From: Bariatricus massiliensis
GTDB taxonomy: Bacteria; Bacillota; Clostridia; Lachnospirales; Lachnospiraceae
Direction of reading: 5' to 3'
Length of the DNA: 64,000 bases
Assembly (NCBI RefSeq): GCF_900086725.1
Contig: NZ_LT574837.1
Span: forward strand, 1,046,760 to 1,110,759
Positions 35,153-44,049 of this stretch are shown here, in pieces. The notes below the pieces were generated by a model that was not told where the DNA came from, made no database searches, and saw only the letters and a program-made list of their open reading frames with translations. A program made the position numbers and the translations under genes. Within the stretch, counting starts at the first letter, position 1. The number at the start of each line of letters is the position of its first letter.

Positions 35153-35995
35153 TTATTCATCCAGCAGCGCCTTATAGATATCCCGCTTTGGCATCCCTCT
35201 GTCCTTTGCCACCTGCTTCATGGCCTCTTTTTTTTCCTTTCCCTGTCCGAGATAATACTCCATATGTTCCGCGATGGTCATTTCTTCCCATCGGCTCTGC
35301 TCTTCCTGACGTATCTCTTCCCTAGACTTTCCTTCAATCACCAGCACGCACTCGCCCTTAGGTTCATGTAACTCATAATAAGCAGCAGCCGAAGCCAAGG
35401 TCGTCCTAAAAGCGGTCTCGTGCTTCTTTGTAAGTTCACGGCACACGGTCACTCTTCGTTCCCCAAGCACTTCCCATAGTTCTTGCAACGTTTTCCACAA
35501 ACGGTGGGGCGCTTCATAGACAATGATGGTCCGTGTCTCCTCCACAAGCTCTGCCAGTATTTCCTTCCGCTCCTTCTTGTCTGCGGGAAGAAATGCCTCG
35601 AAGCAAAACCGTCTGGTAGAAAGTCCCGATAAAGTCAGCGCCGTAATACACGCCGCCGCCCCCGGCAGAGAAGTCACCTCAACACCGGCCTCACAGCACA
35701 TCTTGACCAATTCTTCTCCCGGGTCTGAGATTCCGGGAGTTCCCGCATCCGTAATCAGCGCAATGTTCAGGCCCGCCTGAAGCTTTTCCACGAGCCTCTT
35801 TCCTTTTTCAATTTTATTATATTCATGATAGCTGGTCATGGGCGTCTTGATTTCAAAATGGTTCAATAGTTTAATGCTGTTGCGCGTATCCTCCGCCGCT
35901 ATCAAATCAACTTCCTTCAATATACGCACCGCCCGGAAGGTCATGTCTTCCAGATTCCCTATAGGCGTAGCGCACAAATACAAGGTTCCTGCCAT
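35153..35995 (-). CDS. rsmI: 16S rRNA (cytidine(1402)-2'-O)-methyltransferase
   Basis: 280 aa. TP-methylase fold: CATPIGNLEDMTFRA at the N-terminus, AAEDTRNSIKLL, ALITDAGTPGISDPGE and VYEAPHRLWKTL. It methylates the ribose of C1402 in the decoding centre. It is the last gene of the block decarboxylase, kinase, holB, ricT, trmN6, rsmI, whose order matches the Bacillus yaaO-to-yabC region. Confidence 0.93.
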   Translation of the reverse strand: MAGTLYLCATPIGNLEDMTFRAVRILKEVDLIAAEDTRNSIKLLNHFEIKTPMTSYHEYNKIEKGKRLVEKLQAGLNIALITDAGTPGISDPGEELVKMCCEAGVEVTSLPGAAACITALTLSGLSTRRFCFEAFLPADKKERKEILAELVEETRTIIVYEAPHRLWKTLQELWEVLGERRVTVCRELTKKHETAFRTTLASAAAYYELHEPKGECVLVIEGKSREEIRQEEQSRWEEMTIAEHMEYYLGQGKEKKEAMKQVAKDRGMPKRDIYKALLDE

Positions 35996-36014
35996 ATTCT
36001 ACTCCGTTTCCGGG

Positions 36015-36752
36015 TTACATTCCATAAAGCTTAAGCAGCTCTTCTGTGTAATCCCCGTTCTTTTCATAAACAATCAGAGGCGGCTCCACCGTCATTCTGG
36101 ATTTCGCTCCTCTCATCCCTTCAATCAGCACCATATTCGGCTCTTTATCCACATATGGATAGACCAGCCGCATACGCTTCGGCTCTATCCCTTCCGCGCA
36201 CATCTTACTGCATATCTCCGCCAGCCTAAACGGACGGTGCACCATATAGAACCGCCCTCTGGGCCGCAGTATTCTTGCGCTCTCCCTCAGAATATCGTCC
36301 AGTGTACATAAGACTTCATGCCGTGCAACCGCTTTTGCACTCTCCGGATTCGAGAGTCCGTGCTGCCCGATCATATAAGGCGGATTGGTCGTGACCACAT
36401 CAAAAGAGTCTGCTCCGAATATGGAAGAAGCTTCTTTGATATCACCCTCTACTATGGAAATCTTTTGTTCCAATCCGTTCAAACTGACACTCCGCGCCGC
36501 CATCCCGGCACTGTCCGCCTGTATCTCCAGCCCGGCAAAGTGTCTTCCTTTTGTCTTTGCTTCCAAAAGAATAGGGAGAATCCCCGTACCTGTCCCCAAG
36601 TCCAGAACATATTCTCCCTCTTTTATCTTGGCAAAAGCGGAAAGAAGCACTGCGTCCATCCCAAAGCAAAACCGCCCGGGATGCTGAATAATCCGATATC
36701 CTTTTATCTGCAGGTCATCTAACCGCTCACCGTCTCTTAAATTAATTGTCAT
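36015..36752 (-). CDS. trmN6: tRNA1(Val) adenine-N6 methyltransferase-like protein
   Basis: 245 aa class I SAM methyltransferase. SAM loop VLDLGTGTGILPILL, catalytic TTNPPYM. N-terminus IKGYRIIQHPGRFCFGMDAVLLSAF matches the TrmN6/YabB family that methylates A37 of tRNA-Val. Its start overlaps the end of ricT by 11 bases. The exact tRNA target in this organism is inferred. Confidence 0.88.
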   Translation of the reverse strand: MTINLRDGERLDDLQIKGYRIIQHPGRFCFGMDAVLLSAFAKIKEGEYVLDLGTGTGILPILLEAKTKGRHFAGLEIQADSAGMAARSVSLNGLEQKISIVEGDIKEASSIFGADSFDVVTTNPPYMIGQHGLSNPESAKAVARHEVLCTLDDILRESARILRPRGRFYMVHRPFRLAEICSKMCAEGIEPKRMRLVYPYVDKEPNMVLIEGMRGAKSRMTVEPPLIVYEKNGDYTEELLKLYGM

Positions 36753-37653
36753 CTAACTTTGACGCCCCTTCACCCTTTTCCAGCGCCGCCAGCTGCTTCA
36801 ATTCTTCCTTAGAAAGCTTCATATCATTTTTCTTGCGCCGCGGCCGGAACTTCAGCTCATCAGCCCGGTATTCCCGGATTTCCTTCTCATCATTGTCCAA
36901 TGTAACGATTACTTTCGCTAATTGTCTAAGTACACTTAAAGACTGTACCTCGCCTTTAAGCCCCTCCGGCGTCGTCACCGTATCTCCCATGGCGGGAAGT
37001 TTGCTGTTCAAATCCTCATAGGTCTCTTCCTCGTTGGTCAGGCAGCACATCAGCCTTCCGCAAACGCCAGATATCTTCGTGGGATTCAGAGACAGGTTCT
37101 GCTCTTTCGCCATCTTGATAGACACCGGCGCAAACTCGGACAGGTAGGTATGGCAGCAAAGTTCGCGTCCACATATGCCAATACCTCCCCGTATCTTCGT
37201 CTCATCCCTGACACCGATCTGACGCAGCTCGATTCTGGTACGGAAAACCGCCGCAAGATCCTTTACCAGTTCACGGAAATCAATTCTTCCGTCCGCCGTA
37301 AAGTAAAAGAGTACCTTGTTGTTGTCAAACGTATATTCTGCGTCGATCAGCTTCATCTCCAGCCCATGCTTGTGAATCTTCTCCAGACAGATTTGAAATG
37401 CTTCTTTCTCTTTCTTCCGATTCTTTTCTTCTGTCTTTTTGTCTTCCTCTGTGGCAATTCTGATTACCGCCTTCAAAGGCTGCATAATCTCTTCATCCGG
37501 TACTTCCTTCGGCCCCATCACTACATCGCCGAATTCAACGCCCCTCGCAGTTTCCACAATCACTTGATTACCCTTTTCGATAGGGAACTTGCCCGGAGAA
37601 AAATAATATATTTTTCCTGCGGTCCGAAAACGGACTCCAATCACTTTCGTCAT
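36742..37653 (-). CDS. ricT: PSP1-domain protein RicT (YaaT)
   Basis: 303 aa. PSP1 domain with conserved cysteines (GICGRELCCHTYLSEF; VCGRLMCCLTNE) that serve iron-sulfur binding in the Ric complex. In Bacillus RicT works with RicA and RicF to help RNase Y mature mRNAs and to promote sporulation. The partners are not in this window. RBS AAAGGAG. It starts 3 bases after the end of holB. Confidence 0.92.
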   Translation of the reverse strand: MTKVIGVRFRTAGKIYYFSPGKFPIEKGNQVIVETARGVEFGDVVMGPKEVPDEEIMQPLKAVIRIATEEDKKTEEKNRKKEKEAFQICLEKIHKHGLEMKLIDAEYTFDNNKVLFYFTADGRIDFRELVKDLAAVFRTRIELRQIGVRDETKIRGGIGICGRELCCHTYLSEFAPVSIKMAKEQNLSLNPTKISGVCGRLMCCLTNEEETYEDLNSKLPAMGDTVTTPEGLKGEVQSLSVLRQLAKVIVTLDNDEKEIREYRADELKFRPRRKKNDMKLSKEELKQLAALEKGEGASKLDDN

Positions 37654-37656
37654 CGT

Positions 37657-38646
37657 TTAATTCTCCTTTATCGTCAATAACAGAAGTTCCATAACAAGAT
37701 CAAAGTTGACATTGGCTTTCAAGCGGGTCTTTGCCTTTTCAATCGCCTCCAGAATCGTGCTGATTCCCTCATAAGAACTCTTTCTCGCCCGCTCTTTGAT
37801 GTATTCCATCTGCTCTCCGAAAATGACCCGGTCAATATTCTTTGTTGCTTTGTAGAGGAGTACATCCCGATACCAGATCATCAATATATCCAGATAATCG
37901 GTAATCTCAATCTTATACACAGACACCCTTTTTACGGCCTCCACCAGCTCCGGCAGTTCCATATCATCTATATTCTTCAAAAGCGAAACCGCTTCATCTT
38001 TAATTTCATTGAAATGTTCAGAGTTGGCCAGCATGATTGCTTTTCCAATATTTCCCTGTGCAAACGCGGTACAGACATCCGCCTTATAATCCGGTATCTG
38101 TAAATTCTCCATCAAATACTTTTTCACCAGTGTATCTTTAATATTGCGGAGCTTTAGCATTACACATCTCGAGCAGATCGTGGGGAGCAGGCTCTCTGCA
38201 TTCTCGGTCAACAGAAGAATCACCGCGTAAGCCGGCGGCTCCTCAATCGTCTTTAGCAGCGCATTCTGAGCCTGAACCGTCATCATATCCGCGTCCGGAA
38301 CAATATAAACCTTATACTTCCCGTTGTACGGTTTAACCTGAATGTCCTCATTGATCTGTACACGGATATCATCTACACCAATGGAGTTCGGCTTCTCATG
38401 AGTCACTTTAATAATATCGGGGTGATTGCCGCTGACGGCCTGTTTGCAGGAATGGCACTCATAACATGGCTCTTCCTCCCCGTTCTCGCACTGCAGAGTC
38501 TGCGCAAAAAGCTTAGCCAAAAGCTTTTTGCCGGAGCCCCGCTCACCGTTCAAAATGTAAGCATGGGAAACCTTGTCCTGCTTTACTGCAGTCTGTATAT
38601 ATTGAATGATATCTTTATGTCCTACGACATCTTTAAATCCTGACAT
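37657..38646 (-). CDS. holB: DNA polymerase III delta-prime subunit
   Basis: 329 aa from the ATG at 38644-38646 (RBS GAAGGTGAG); a GTG three codons upstream lies within the ribosome site. AAA+ clamp-loader fold: GERGSGKKLLAKLF P-loop-like motif, the zinc ligands C-x7-C-x2-C-x2-C (CENGEEEPCYECHSC), and SRC motif TICSRC. Part of the beta-clamp loader at the replication fork. Confidence 0.92.
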   Translation of the reverse strand: MSGFKDVVGHKDIIQYIQTAVKQDKVSHAYILNGERGSGKKLLAKLFAQTLQCENGEEEPCYECHSCKQAVSGNHPDIIKVTHEKPNSIGVDDIRVQINEDIQVKPYNGKYKVYIVPDADMMTVQAQNALLKTIEEPPAYAVILLLTENAESLLPTICSRCVMLKLRNIKDTLVKKYLMENLQIPDYKADVCTAFAQGNIGKAIMLANSEHFNEIKDEAVSLLKNIDDMELPELVEAVKRVSVYKIEITDYLDILMIWYRDVLLYKATKNIDRVIFGEQMEYIKERARKSSYEGISTILEAIEKAKTRLKANVNFDLVMELLLLTIKEN

Positions 38647-38775
38647 ATGTCTCACCTTCTTTTATCTCTTCCTGTTTCTTTCACTGCCGGGCAGAATATA
38701 CCCGACTATACGCTAGTATAACATAATTTAGGCCGAATACCTAGCAAAATTTCCTTATCTGCTTTCTATTATAAT

Positions 38776-39378
38776 CTATAATTCCTCTCTATGATTGACA
38801 AAACTTTGAATTCTTTCTGAAATTTTTCTTAAACAGTCTTCCAGATTATCATTGATGAAACGGTCATCCTTGCCCACGCCCTTCAGTTTTTCCTCTGAGA
38901 AATCCTCCGTATCTGCAAGAAATCTTCTGCACAATTCCGCATATTTTGGCTCACTCTGCCTCTGCTCCCTCTCGATAGCCCTTAGAAGGCGCCGGCCGTC
39001 CTCCACTTCTATATACACCGGCACCAGCGCGTCCTCTCCAAAATATTCTTTCATTTTCTCATAGGATTCTAACGTTCCAATCATGAGATAATTATCATTT
39101 ACCAAATCAAATTGTCCGTCATCCACGGTAAAATATTTCCAAATCCCGTGAATCGTATGATACTCACGAAGTTCTATGACCTTTCCGGCTTCTTGAAAGC
39201 GCTTAAGGCCTTCCTCATTCGTAAAATGGTATTCCCGCCCTTCCTCTTCTCCTTTACGGATGGGGCGGGTCGTATACAACGTTACCGTTCTGAGCTTCGG
39301 AAACTGCTCCTTGAGTCTCCCGTATATGGTATCCTTTCCCGAAGAACTTTTCCCCATCAGATAAAATATCTTACCCAT
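38776..39378 (-). CDS. Guanylate-kinase-like P-loop kinase
   Basis: 200 aa. Walker A MGKSSSGKDT (residues 8-17), then LYTTRPIRKGEEEGREYHF, the GMP-binding pattern of guanylate kinases. It occupies the position that thymidylate kinase (tmk) has in the Bacillus yaaO-tmk-holB order. The core GPSGxGK motif of housekeeping Gmk is altered to GKSSSGK, so this is probably a paralogue with a changed role. It overlaps the decarboxylase stop by 8 bases. Confidence 0.8.
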   Translation of the reverse strand: MGKIFYLMGKSSSGKDTIYGRLKEQFPKLRTVTLYTTRPIRKGEEEGREYHFTNEEGLKRFQEAGKVIELREYHTIHGIWKYFTVDDGQFDLVNDNYLMIGTLESYEKMKEYFGEDALVPVYIEVEDGRRLLRAIEREQRQSEPKYAELCRRFLADTEDFSEEKLKGVGKDDRFINDNLEDCLRKISERIQSFVNHREEL

Positions 39379-40789
39379 GATTCCACACCTTTATCTTCCC
39401 TTTCTCCTCGATTCCCTCGACTTGAAATCTCTTCCTGTCGTAATATTCCAAAAGGCTGGCCGCCGCCTCGCTTATCTCCTCGCCCGGGATAATGACCGGA
39501 CTTCCCGGCGGATAAAGATACGCATATTCCAGCGACACTCTGCCTGCCGCATCTCTCCAGCGAAGCAGTTCACTCTTATGGCTTTGACGTAGACACTCCA
39601 CCTCATAAGGTGTATACACCTGTCTGAGACGGGGCAGCTCCCCGCTGACCTCCTCGCCACTTCCATCCGCCGCTGCTCCGGCCTCCGAATCGATTTCGTA
39701 GAGCGCATCCCGCAGTCTGCGGAACCCTTCTTCTGTATCGGCCACCGATGTCATGGCAAGCACGTACGTCCCCGCCGTCATTTCCATTTGTAGATGAAAG
39801 TCACTAAATAGTTTGTTATATAATTCTTTACTAATCATATCGGTCTTATCCACCGATATCACCAATTTAGATTTATCATAGTGCGGGGTCTCCAAAATGC
39901 GTAATTTCCGCAGCCCCTTCAATTCTTCCCGAAACCTGTCCAGACGCTTCACATATCGTTCAAACTCCATAACCCCACTATTTTCCAGCCAATCCACACA
40001 GGCATCCAGACTGGCCATGAAAATATAAGAGGGACTGCTGGACTGGAGCATATCCAAGTATTTTCTTATCCTGCCTCTGTCCGCATATGGGCCATTGATA
40101 TGGAGCAGCGCCGTCTGTGTCAATGACGGCAAGGTCTTGTGAAGGCTGTTGATTACAACGTCGGCCCCCAGACTGTTGGCACGCTCAGGAAAATAAGGAT
40201 GAAAACCAAAATGTGCCCCATGGGCCTCATCCACAATGAGCGGAATCCTATGGCGGTGGGCAACCTCCGCGATCGCCTTCACATCCGACACTACACCGTC
40301 GTAATTGGGGGACACGATTACAACGGCTTGAATATCCGGCTCCTTTAAAAGTTCCACCTCCACATCCGCTGCACGTATCTCTCCATTCATATGTACCTGA
40401 CCGTCAAACTGCGGGTACACATACCGGGGAACAAGCTCATTTAAGTAGACGGCATGATGCACGGACTTGTGGCAGTGGCGGGCAATCAGAATCTTCCCGC
40501 CCTTGTGGGTACATCCCAAAATCCCGCTCAAGATTCCTACCGTGCTGCCATTCACCAGAAAATGTGTCTCCTCCGCGCCGAATACTGCCGCCGCCCGCTC
40601 CTGCGCCTCCTTCAAAATTCCTTCTGCATGGTGCAGGTCGTCGAACCCCTCAATCTCCGTGATATCCAGCTCATAGGGAAGCCCAAGCCCCATAAGGTCA
40701 CCGTTGCGCTTATGTCCCGGCATGTGGAACCCATAATAATCACTGTCTCTGTATTCTGTTAACCTGTCATATAATCTCTTTGTTGACAT
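39371..40789 (-). CDS. Orn/Lys/Arg decarboxylase family PLP enzyme
   Basis: 472 aa. N-terminus YGFHMPGHKRNG, the PLP lysine K218 in NSLHKTLPSLTQ and the Asp that holds the pyridine ring in IVDEAHGAHFG. It removes the carboxyl group from arginine, lysine or ornithine to make a polyamine precursor. It corresponds to Bacillus YaaO. Substrate cannot be fixed from sequence. RBS AGGAGAGG. Confidence 0.88.
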   Translation of the reverse strand: MSTKRLYDRLTEYRDSDYYGFHMPGHKRNGDLMGLGLPYELDITEIEGFDDLHHAEGILKEAQERAAAVFGAEETHFLVNGSTVGILSGILGCTHKGGKILIARHCHKSVHHAVYLNELVPRYVYPQFDGQVHMNGEIRAADVEVELLKEPDIQAVVIVSPNYDGVVSDVKAIAEVAHRHRIPLIVDEAHGAHFGFHPYFPERANSLGADVVINSLHKTLPSLTQTALLHINGPYADRGRIRKYLDMLQSSSPSYIFMASLDACVDWLENSGVMEFERYVKRLDRFREELKGLRKLRILETPHYDKSKLVISVDKTDMISKELYNKLFSDFHLQMEMTAGTYVLAMTSVADTEEGFRRLRDALYEIDSEAGAAADGSGEEVSGELPRLRQVYTPYEVECLRQSHKSELLRWRDAAGRVSLEYAYLYPPGSPVIIPGEEISEAAASLLEYYDRKRFQVEGIEEKGKIKVWNHG

Positions 40790-40822
40790 AAACCTCTCCT
40801 ATAGGCATTTCATCCATGTACT

Positions 40823-41725
40823 TCATTCAGAAAGAAATTGGCCCTTTTTTCTATACTCATTTGGCGTCATGCCAAAAAGATTTTTGAACTTGCGGCAGAA
40901 ATATCCTGCATCTTCAAAGCCCGTTTCATTTGCTATAGAAGCAATACTGTCTTCAGTGTTGGAAAGAAGCCTTGTCGCTTGTCTTAATCTGTAATTAATC
41001 AAATAGCTGACTGGCGACGTGTGGAGATATTCTTTGAATATGTTCAGTACGCTGCTCTTACTCATTGAAACAGTTTGCGCAATGTCATCTAACGTAATAC
41101 GATAGCGATAATTTCTTTGTATATAGTGCATCATAATTTGCAGCCTGCCGCGTATTTGTATAGATTTTTCAGAAATATTCTCTTTGTCTGTCAAACAGAT
41201 ATTGTCAAACATTATCCTCCATAATCTTATAATCAGTTCCACAGTAATGATTTCACTGTTCTTCTTGGAATTCTGAATAGAAAATACTGATACAAGCACA
41301 TCGATTATCTCTTTTTGAATTTTATTTTCCGATGAAAGTATGATGCATTCCACTGAAGAATCAAGCACAGGCTTTATATATTTGCGGAAAATCAGACTAT
41401 CGTGAGCCGCAAGCAGTGTTGGTAAAAATACAATATTCGGTATAATCGTGCTTTCTTTCGCCTCAAATCGGTGAATCACCCGCGTGTTAATAAATATACC
41501 ACTGCCTGCATGAAGCGTATATATTTCACTGCCAATAAAAATTATCGCTGTTCCCTTTTCCACAAAAACAAACTCTACTTCTGGGTGCCAGTGCCAGTCG
41601 ATACAATGAAGGTCAAAATCCCATATGTCCTCATAATAATATTGAAATGGATATTCTTCACTGCCATGATTTACCACTTCCCTCAAAGTTTGGTCTGTAA
41701 TTGTCTTTGAATATTCATTGTCCAT
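40823..41725 (-). CDS. AraC-family regulator with N-terminal cupin domain
   Basis: 300 aa. Residues about 20-110 form a sugar-type cupin sensor (DWHWHPEVEFVFVEKG, GSGIFINTRVIHRFEA). Two helix-turn-helix units lie at about 195-295 (ITLDDIAQTVSMSKSSVLNIFKEYL; ASIANETGFEDAGYFCRKFK). RBS AGAGGTG. Divergent from the MFS gene, which it probably activates in response to a carbohydrate or similar effector. Confidence 0.88.
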   Translation of the reverse strand: MDNEYSKTITDQTLREVVNHGSEEYPFQYYYEDIWDFDLHCIDWHWHPEVEFVFVEKGTAIIFIGSEIYTLHAGSGIFINTRVIHRFEAKESTIIPNIVFLPTLLAAHDSLIFRKYIKPVLDSSVECIILSSENKIQKEIIDVLVSVFSIQNSKKNSEIITVELIIRLWRIMFDNICLTDKENISEKSIQIRGRLQIMMHYIQRNYRYRITLDDIAQTVSMSKSSVLNIFKEYLHTSPVSYLINYRLRQATRLLSNTEDSIASIANETGFEDAGYFCRKFKNLFGMTPNEYRKKGQFLSE

Positions 41726-41779
41726 TTTACATTTGCACCTCTATTACGATATATTACAATAAAATTGGGATTTTCTACA

Positions 41780-41807
41780 TTGATTTATCATTGCTTTGTG
41801 ATATAAT
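41780..41807 (+). promoter_or_regulatory. Promoter of the MFS transporter gene
   Basis: TTGATT (41780-41785), 16 bases, TATAAT (41802-41807), 32 bases before the start codon, in the short divergent gap with the AraC gene. Confidence 0.6.
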
Positions 41808-41838
41808 CATATCGCTCTAGAAAGGAGATGTCAATATA

Positions 41839-43032
41839 ATGAATAAATATAAGAGAACACTAGTAGCCTGTTATCTTGGCCTTATCACTCAGGCAATAGC
41901 AGCAAATTTTGCACCGCTGCTGTTTTTGATATTCCACAATTATTATAATATACCGCTTGGAAAAGTTGCACTGATTTCTTCAGTATTATTTATCACACAG
42001 CTTGTGGTCGATGTCTTATGTGCACGTTTTGCGGACAAGATAGGTTACCGTAAATGTGTTATTGGCTCGCAAGTATTTTCTGCAGTAGGATTCATCGGAC
42101 TTGCATTTTTACCGGAAATGCTCCCCGATCCGTTCGTTGCAATAATTCTGAGCACAATAATTTATGCCACTGGAAGCGGCTTGACAGAGGTACTGTGCAG
42201 TCCTATTGTGGAGGCCTGCCCAACAGAGCACAAAGAAGCGGCAATGAGCCTGCTTCATTCTTTTTACTGTTGGGGCTCCGTGGTAGTTATTATGCTATCG
42301 ACCCTGTTCTTTGTCGTGTTTGGAGTAGAAAAGTGGAGAATTCTTGCTTGTATATGGGCGGCTGTTCCACTTTTCAATATATATAATTTTGCAGTATGTC
42401 CGATTGAACAGTCTGTCGAAAACGGAAAGGCTATGAAAATCAGGAATTTACTGAAAGTGCCGTTATTCTGGCTAGCTATTCTTCTGATGGTGTGCTCAGG
42501 GGCATCGGAACTGTCAATGGCACAGTGGGCGTCTGCTTTTGCAGAGTCTGCTCTTGGTCTGTCCAAGGTAATAGGAGATATTGCAGGCCCTTGTATGTTT
42601 GCTGTGACTATGGGGATTAGCCGTGCAATTTATGGTAAATACGGTAATAAACTTGACCTGATGAAATTCATGCTTGGATCAGGTTTCCTCTGCCTATTGT
42701 GTTATATTACTGCCTCTCTGTCAAGTCTTCCGGTGCTCGGACTCCTTGGTTGTATAATGTGCGGCTTTTCAGTGGGAATTATGTGGCCGGGTAGTATAAG
42801 CGTATGCTCTGAAAATATGCCGACAGGGGGCACCGCAATGTTTGCACTGCTTGCAATGGCAGGTGATCTTGGCGGAGCGCTAGGTCCCGGAATTGTGGGA
42901 AATATTGCTCAGCGTGCAGGGGACAATATGAAGACCGGGATGCTTGCAGGCAGCATCTTCCCGTTTATACTGACCGTTGCTATTTTATTGTTGAAAATAA
43001 CCAGACATAAAAAATACGAAGAGAACAGTTGA
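41839..43032 (+). CDS. MFS transporter
   Basis: 397 aa with twelve predicted membrane segments. The loop between segments 2 and 3 has DVLCARFADKIGYRKCV, the typical MFS motif. Resembles the FucP/GalP-like or sugar-MFS groups, with a central WASAFAE pattern. RBS AAAGGAGA. It is controlled by the divergent cupin-AraC gene, so a carbohydrate is a reasonable guess for the substrate. Confidence 0.85.
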   Translation: MNKYKRTLVACYLGLITQAIAANFAPLLFLIFHNYYNIPLGKVALISSVLFITQLVVDVLCARFADKIGYRKCVIGSQVFSAVGFIGLAFLPEMLPDPFVAIILSTIIYATGSGLTEVLCSPIVEACPTEHKEAAMSLLHSFYCWGSVVVIMLSTLFFVVFGVEKWRILACIWAAVPLFNIYNFAVCPIEQSVENGKAMKIRNLLKVPLFWLAILLMVCSGASELSMAQWASAFAESALGLSKVIGDIAGPCMFAVTMGISRAIYGKYGNKLDLMKFMLGSGFLCLLCYITASLSSLPVLGLLGCIMCGFSVGIMWPGSISVCSENMPTGGTAMFALLAMAGDLGGALGPGIVGNIAQRAGDNMKTGMLAGSIFPFILTVAILLLKITRHKKYEENS

Positions 43033-43037
43033 AAGTA

Positions 43038-43080
43038 AAAAAGAGAGAAAGCCCCATGTCAGGAACCTTTCTCTCTTTTC
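43038..43080. terminator. Bidirectional terminator between the MFS gene and the DUF4340 gene
   Basis: AAGAGAGAAAG / CTTTCTCTCTT with a 15-base loop, then TTTC on the plus strand and A-rich on the other side. Confidence 0.75.
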
Positions 43081-43093
43081 CGCACGCTTCCAC

Positions 43094-44026
43094 CTATAAC
43101 CCTAATGCTGTCTCCACATTAGATACGGTCACTGTATTTACCATCTGCGAGCCGTCAAGCTGTACATAATAGTATGTGCCCGTGGAGTCCTTACTGCCCA
43201 CATAAAACGTAAGCTCTTTTTCCTCCGAATCGCCGTCCTCATTGGTTTCTTTATAAGTGAGCACAACTTTTATCCTGCTCTTTTCGTCCAAACCATAGTC
43301 CGCCAGCGTCTTCTCCGTCACATGATAATCTGCGCATGCCGTGAAATAAAATCCCGAATACCCTCCGCTCACGGCCGTCACCGCATCTTTCTGTGCCTCG
43401 TCCGCCGCGTCAAATATAGTTTCTGTCCCATCGGCTTTTGTAACCACCTGCTTCACAAAATTCTGCTCCGTCACGCTCACAAAGTTCTCTTTCTGCACGA
43501 TATTTTCCAAATCCCAGGCCAGCTGGGAGAGGAGCTCCGCCGAAACGGTATAGACCTTCTCATCATCCTCATGCATAAGATAATAGTTATCCCCTGCCGC
43601 CGAGCCAATCAGCAGCAGATCCGACTTTCCGTCTTCCGCAGTCAGAAGCAGCTTGTAAGCCGGCTTTTCCAAACCATAATCAGCCAAATCATCAGGCTCT
43701 CCAATCTCCTTCACCGCAGTAATATTTATAAATGCATTTTCCATGGAGGACATGACGCTCTCAGACAGGGGGATTGTTGTATCGTCCTTATATTTCCATT
43801 CCCCGCCTTCCTTTTGGAATTCCATAGTCTTCCCTTCGCTGTCCTCATAAGAAATCTCCTTTAAACCGTCCGCTTTGTAGATCTGGACTGTTTCTTCGGC
43901 CTGCTTCTGCTTTTCTTCCTCCACTTTTTTCTCATTGATGCTCTTCATAGCAAAAAAGACGATTAACAACACAACAAGAATGAGCAAGAGGAGCCACACT
44001 GTCTTCTGTTTTGATTTTTTCTTCAT
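43094..44026 (-). CDS. DUF4340 domain protein of a Gld-like ABC system
   Basis: 310 aa from the ATG at 44024-44026. A basic N-terminus and one membrane segment near residues 8-28 anchor it, with the rest outside, including a coiled-coil stretch (INEKKVEEEKQKQAEETV) and repeats of the DUF4340 type (LADYGLEKPAYKLLL, TLADYGLDEKSRIKVVL). It is the last gene of the gldA-gldF-gldG-like operon and probably part of the complex. Function unknown. Confidence 0.8.
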   Translation of the reverse strand: MKKKSKQKTVWLLLLILVVLLIVFFAMKSINEKKVEEEKQKQAEETVQIYKADGLKEISYEDSEGKTMEFQKEGGEWKYKDDTTIPLSESVMSSMENAFINITAVKEIGEPDDLADYGLEKPAYKLLLTAEDGKSDLLLIGSAAGDNYYLMHEDDEKVYTVSAELLSQLAWDLENIVQKENFVSVTEQNFVKQVVTKADGTETIFDAADEAQKDAVTAVSGGYSGFYFTACADYHVTEKTLADYGLDEKSRIKVVLTYKETNEDGDSEEKELTFYVGSKDSTGTYYYVQLDGSQMVNTVTVSNVETALGL

Positions 44027-44049
44027 CCCACACCTGTCCTTTCCAGCGG

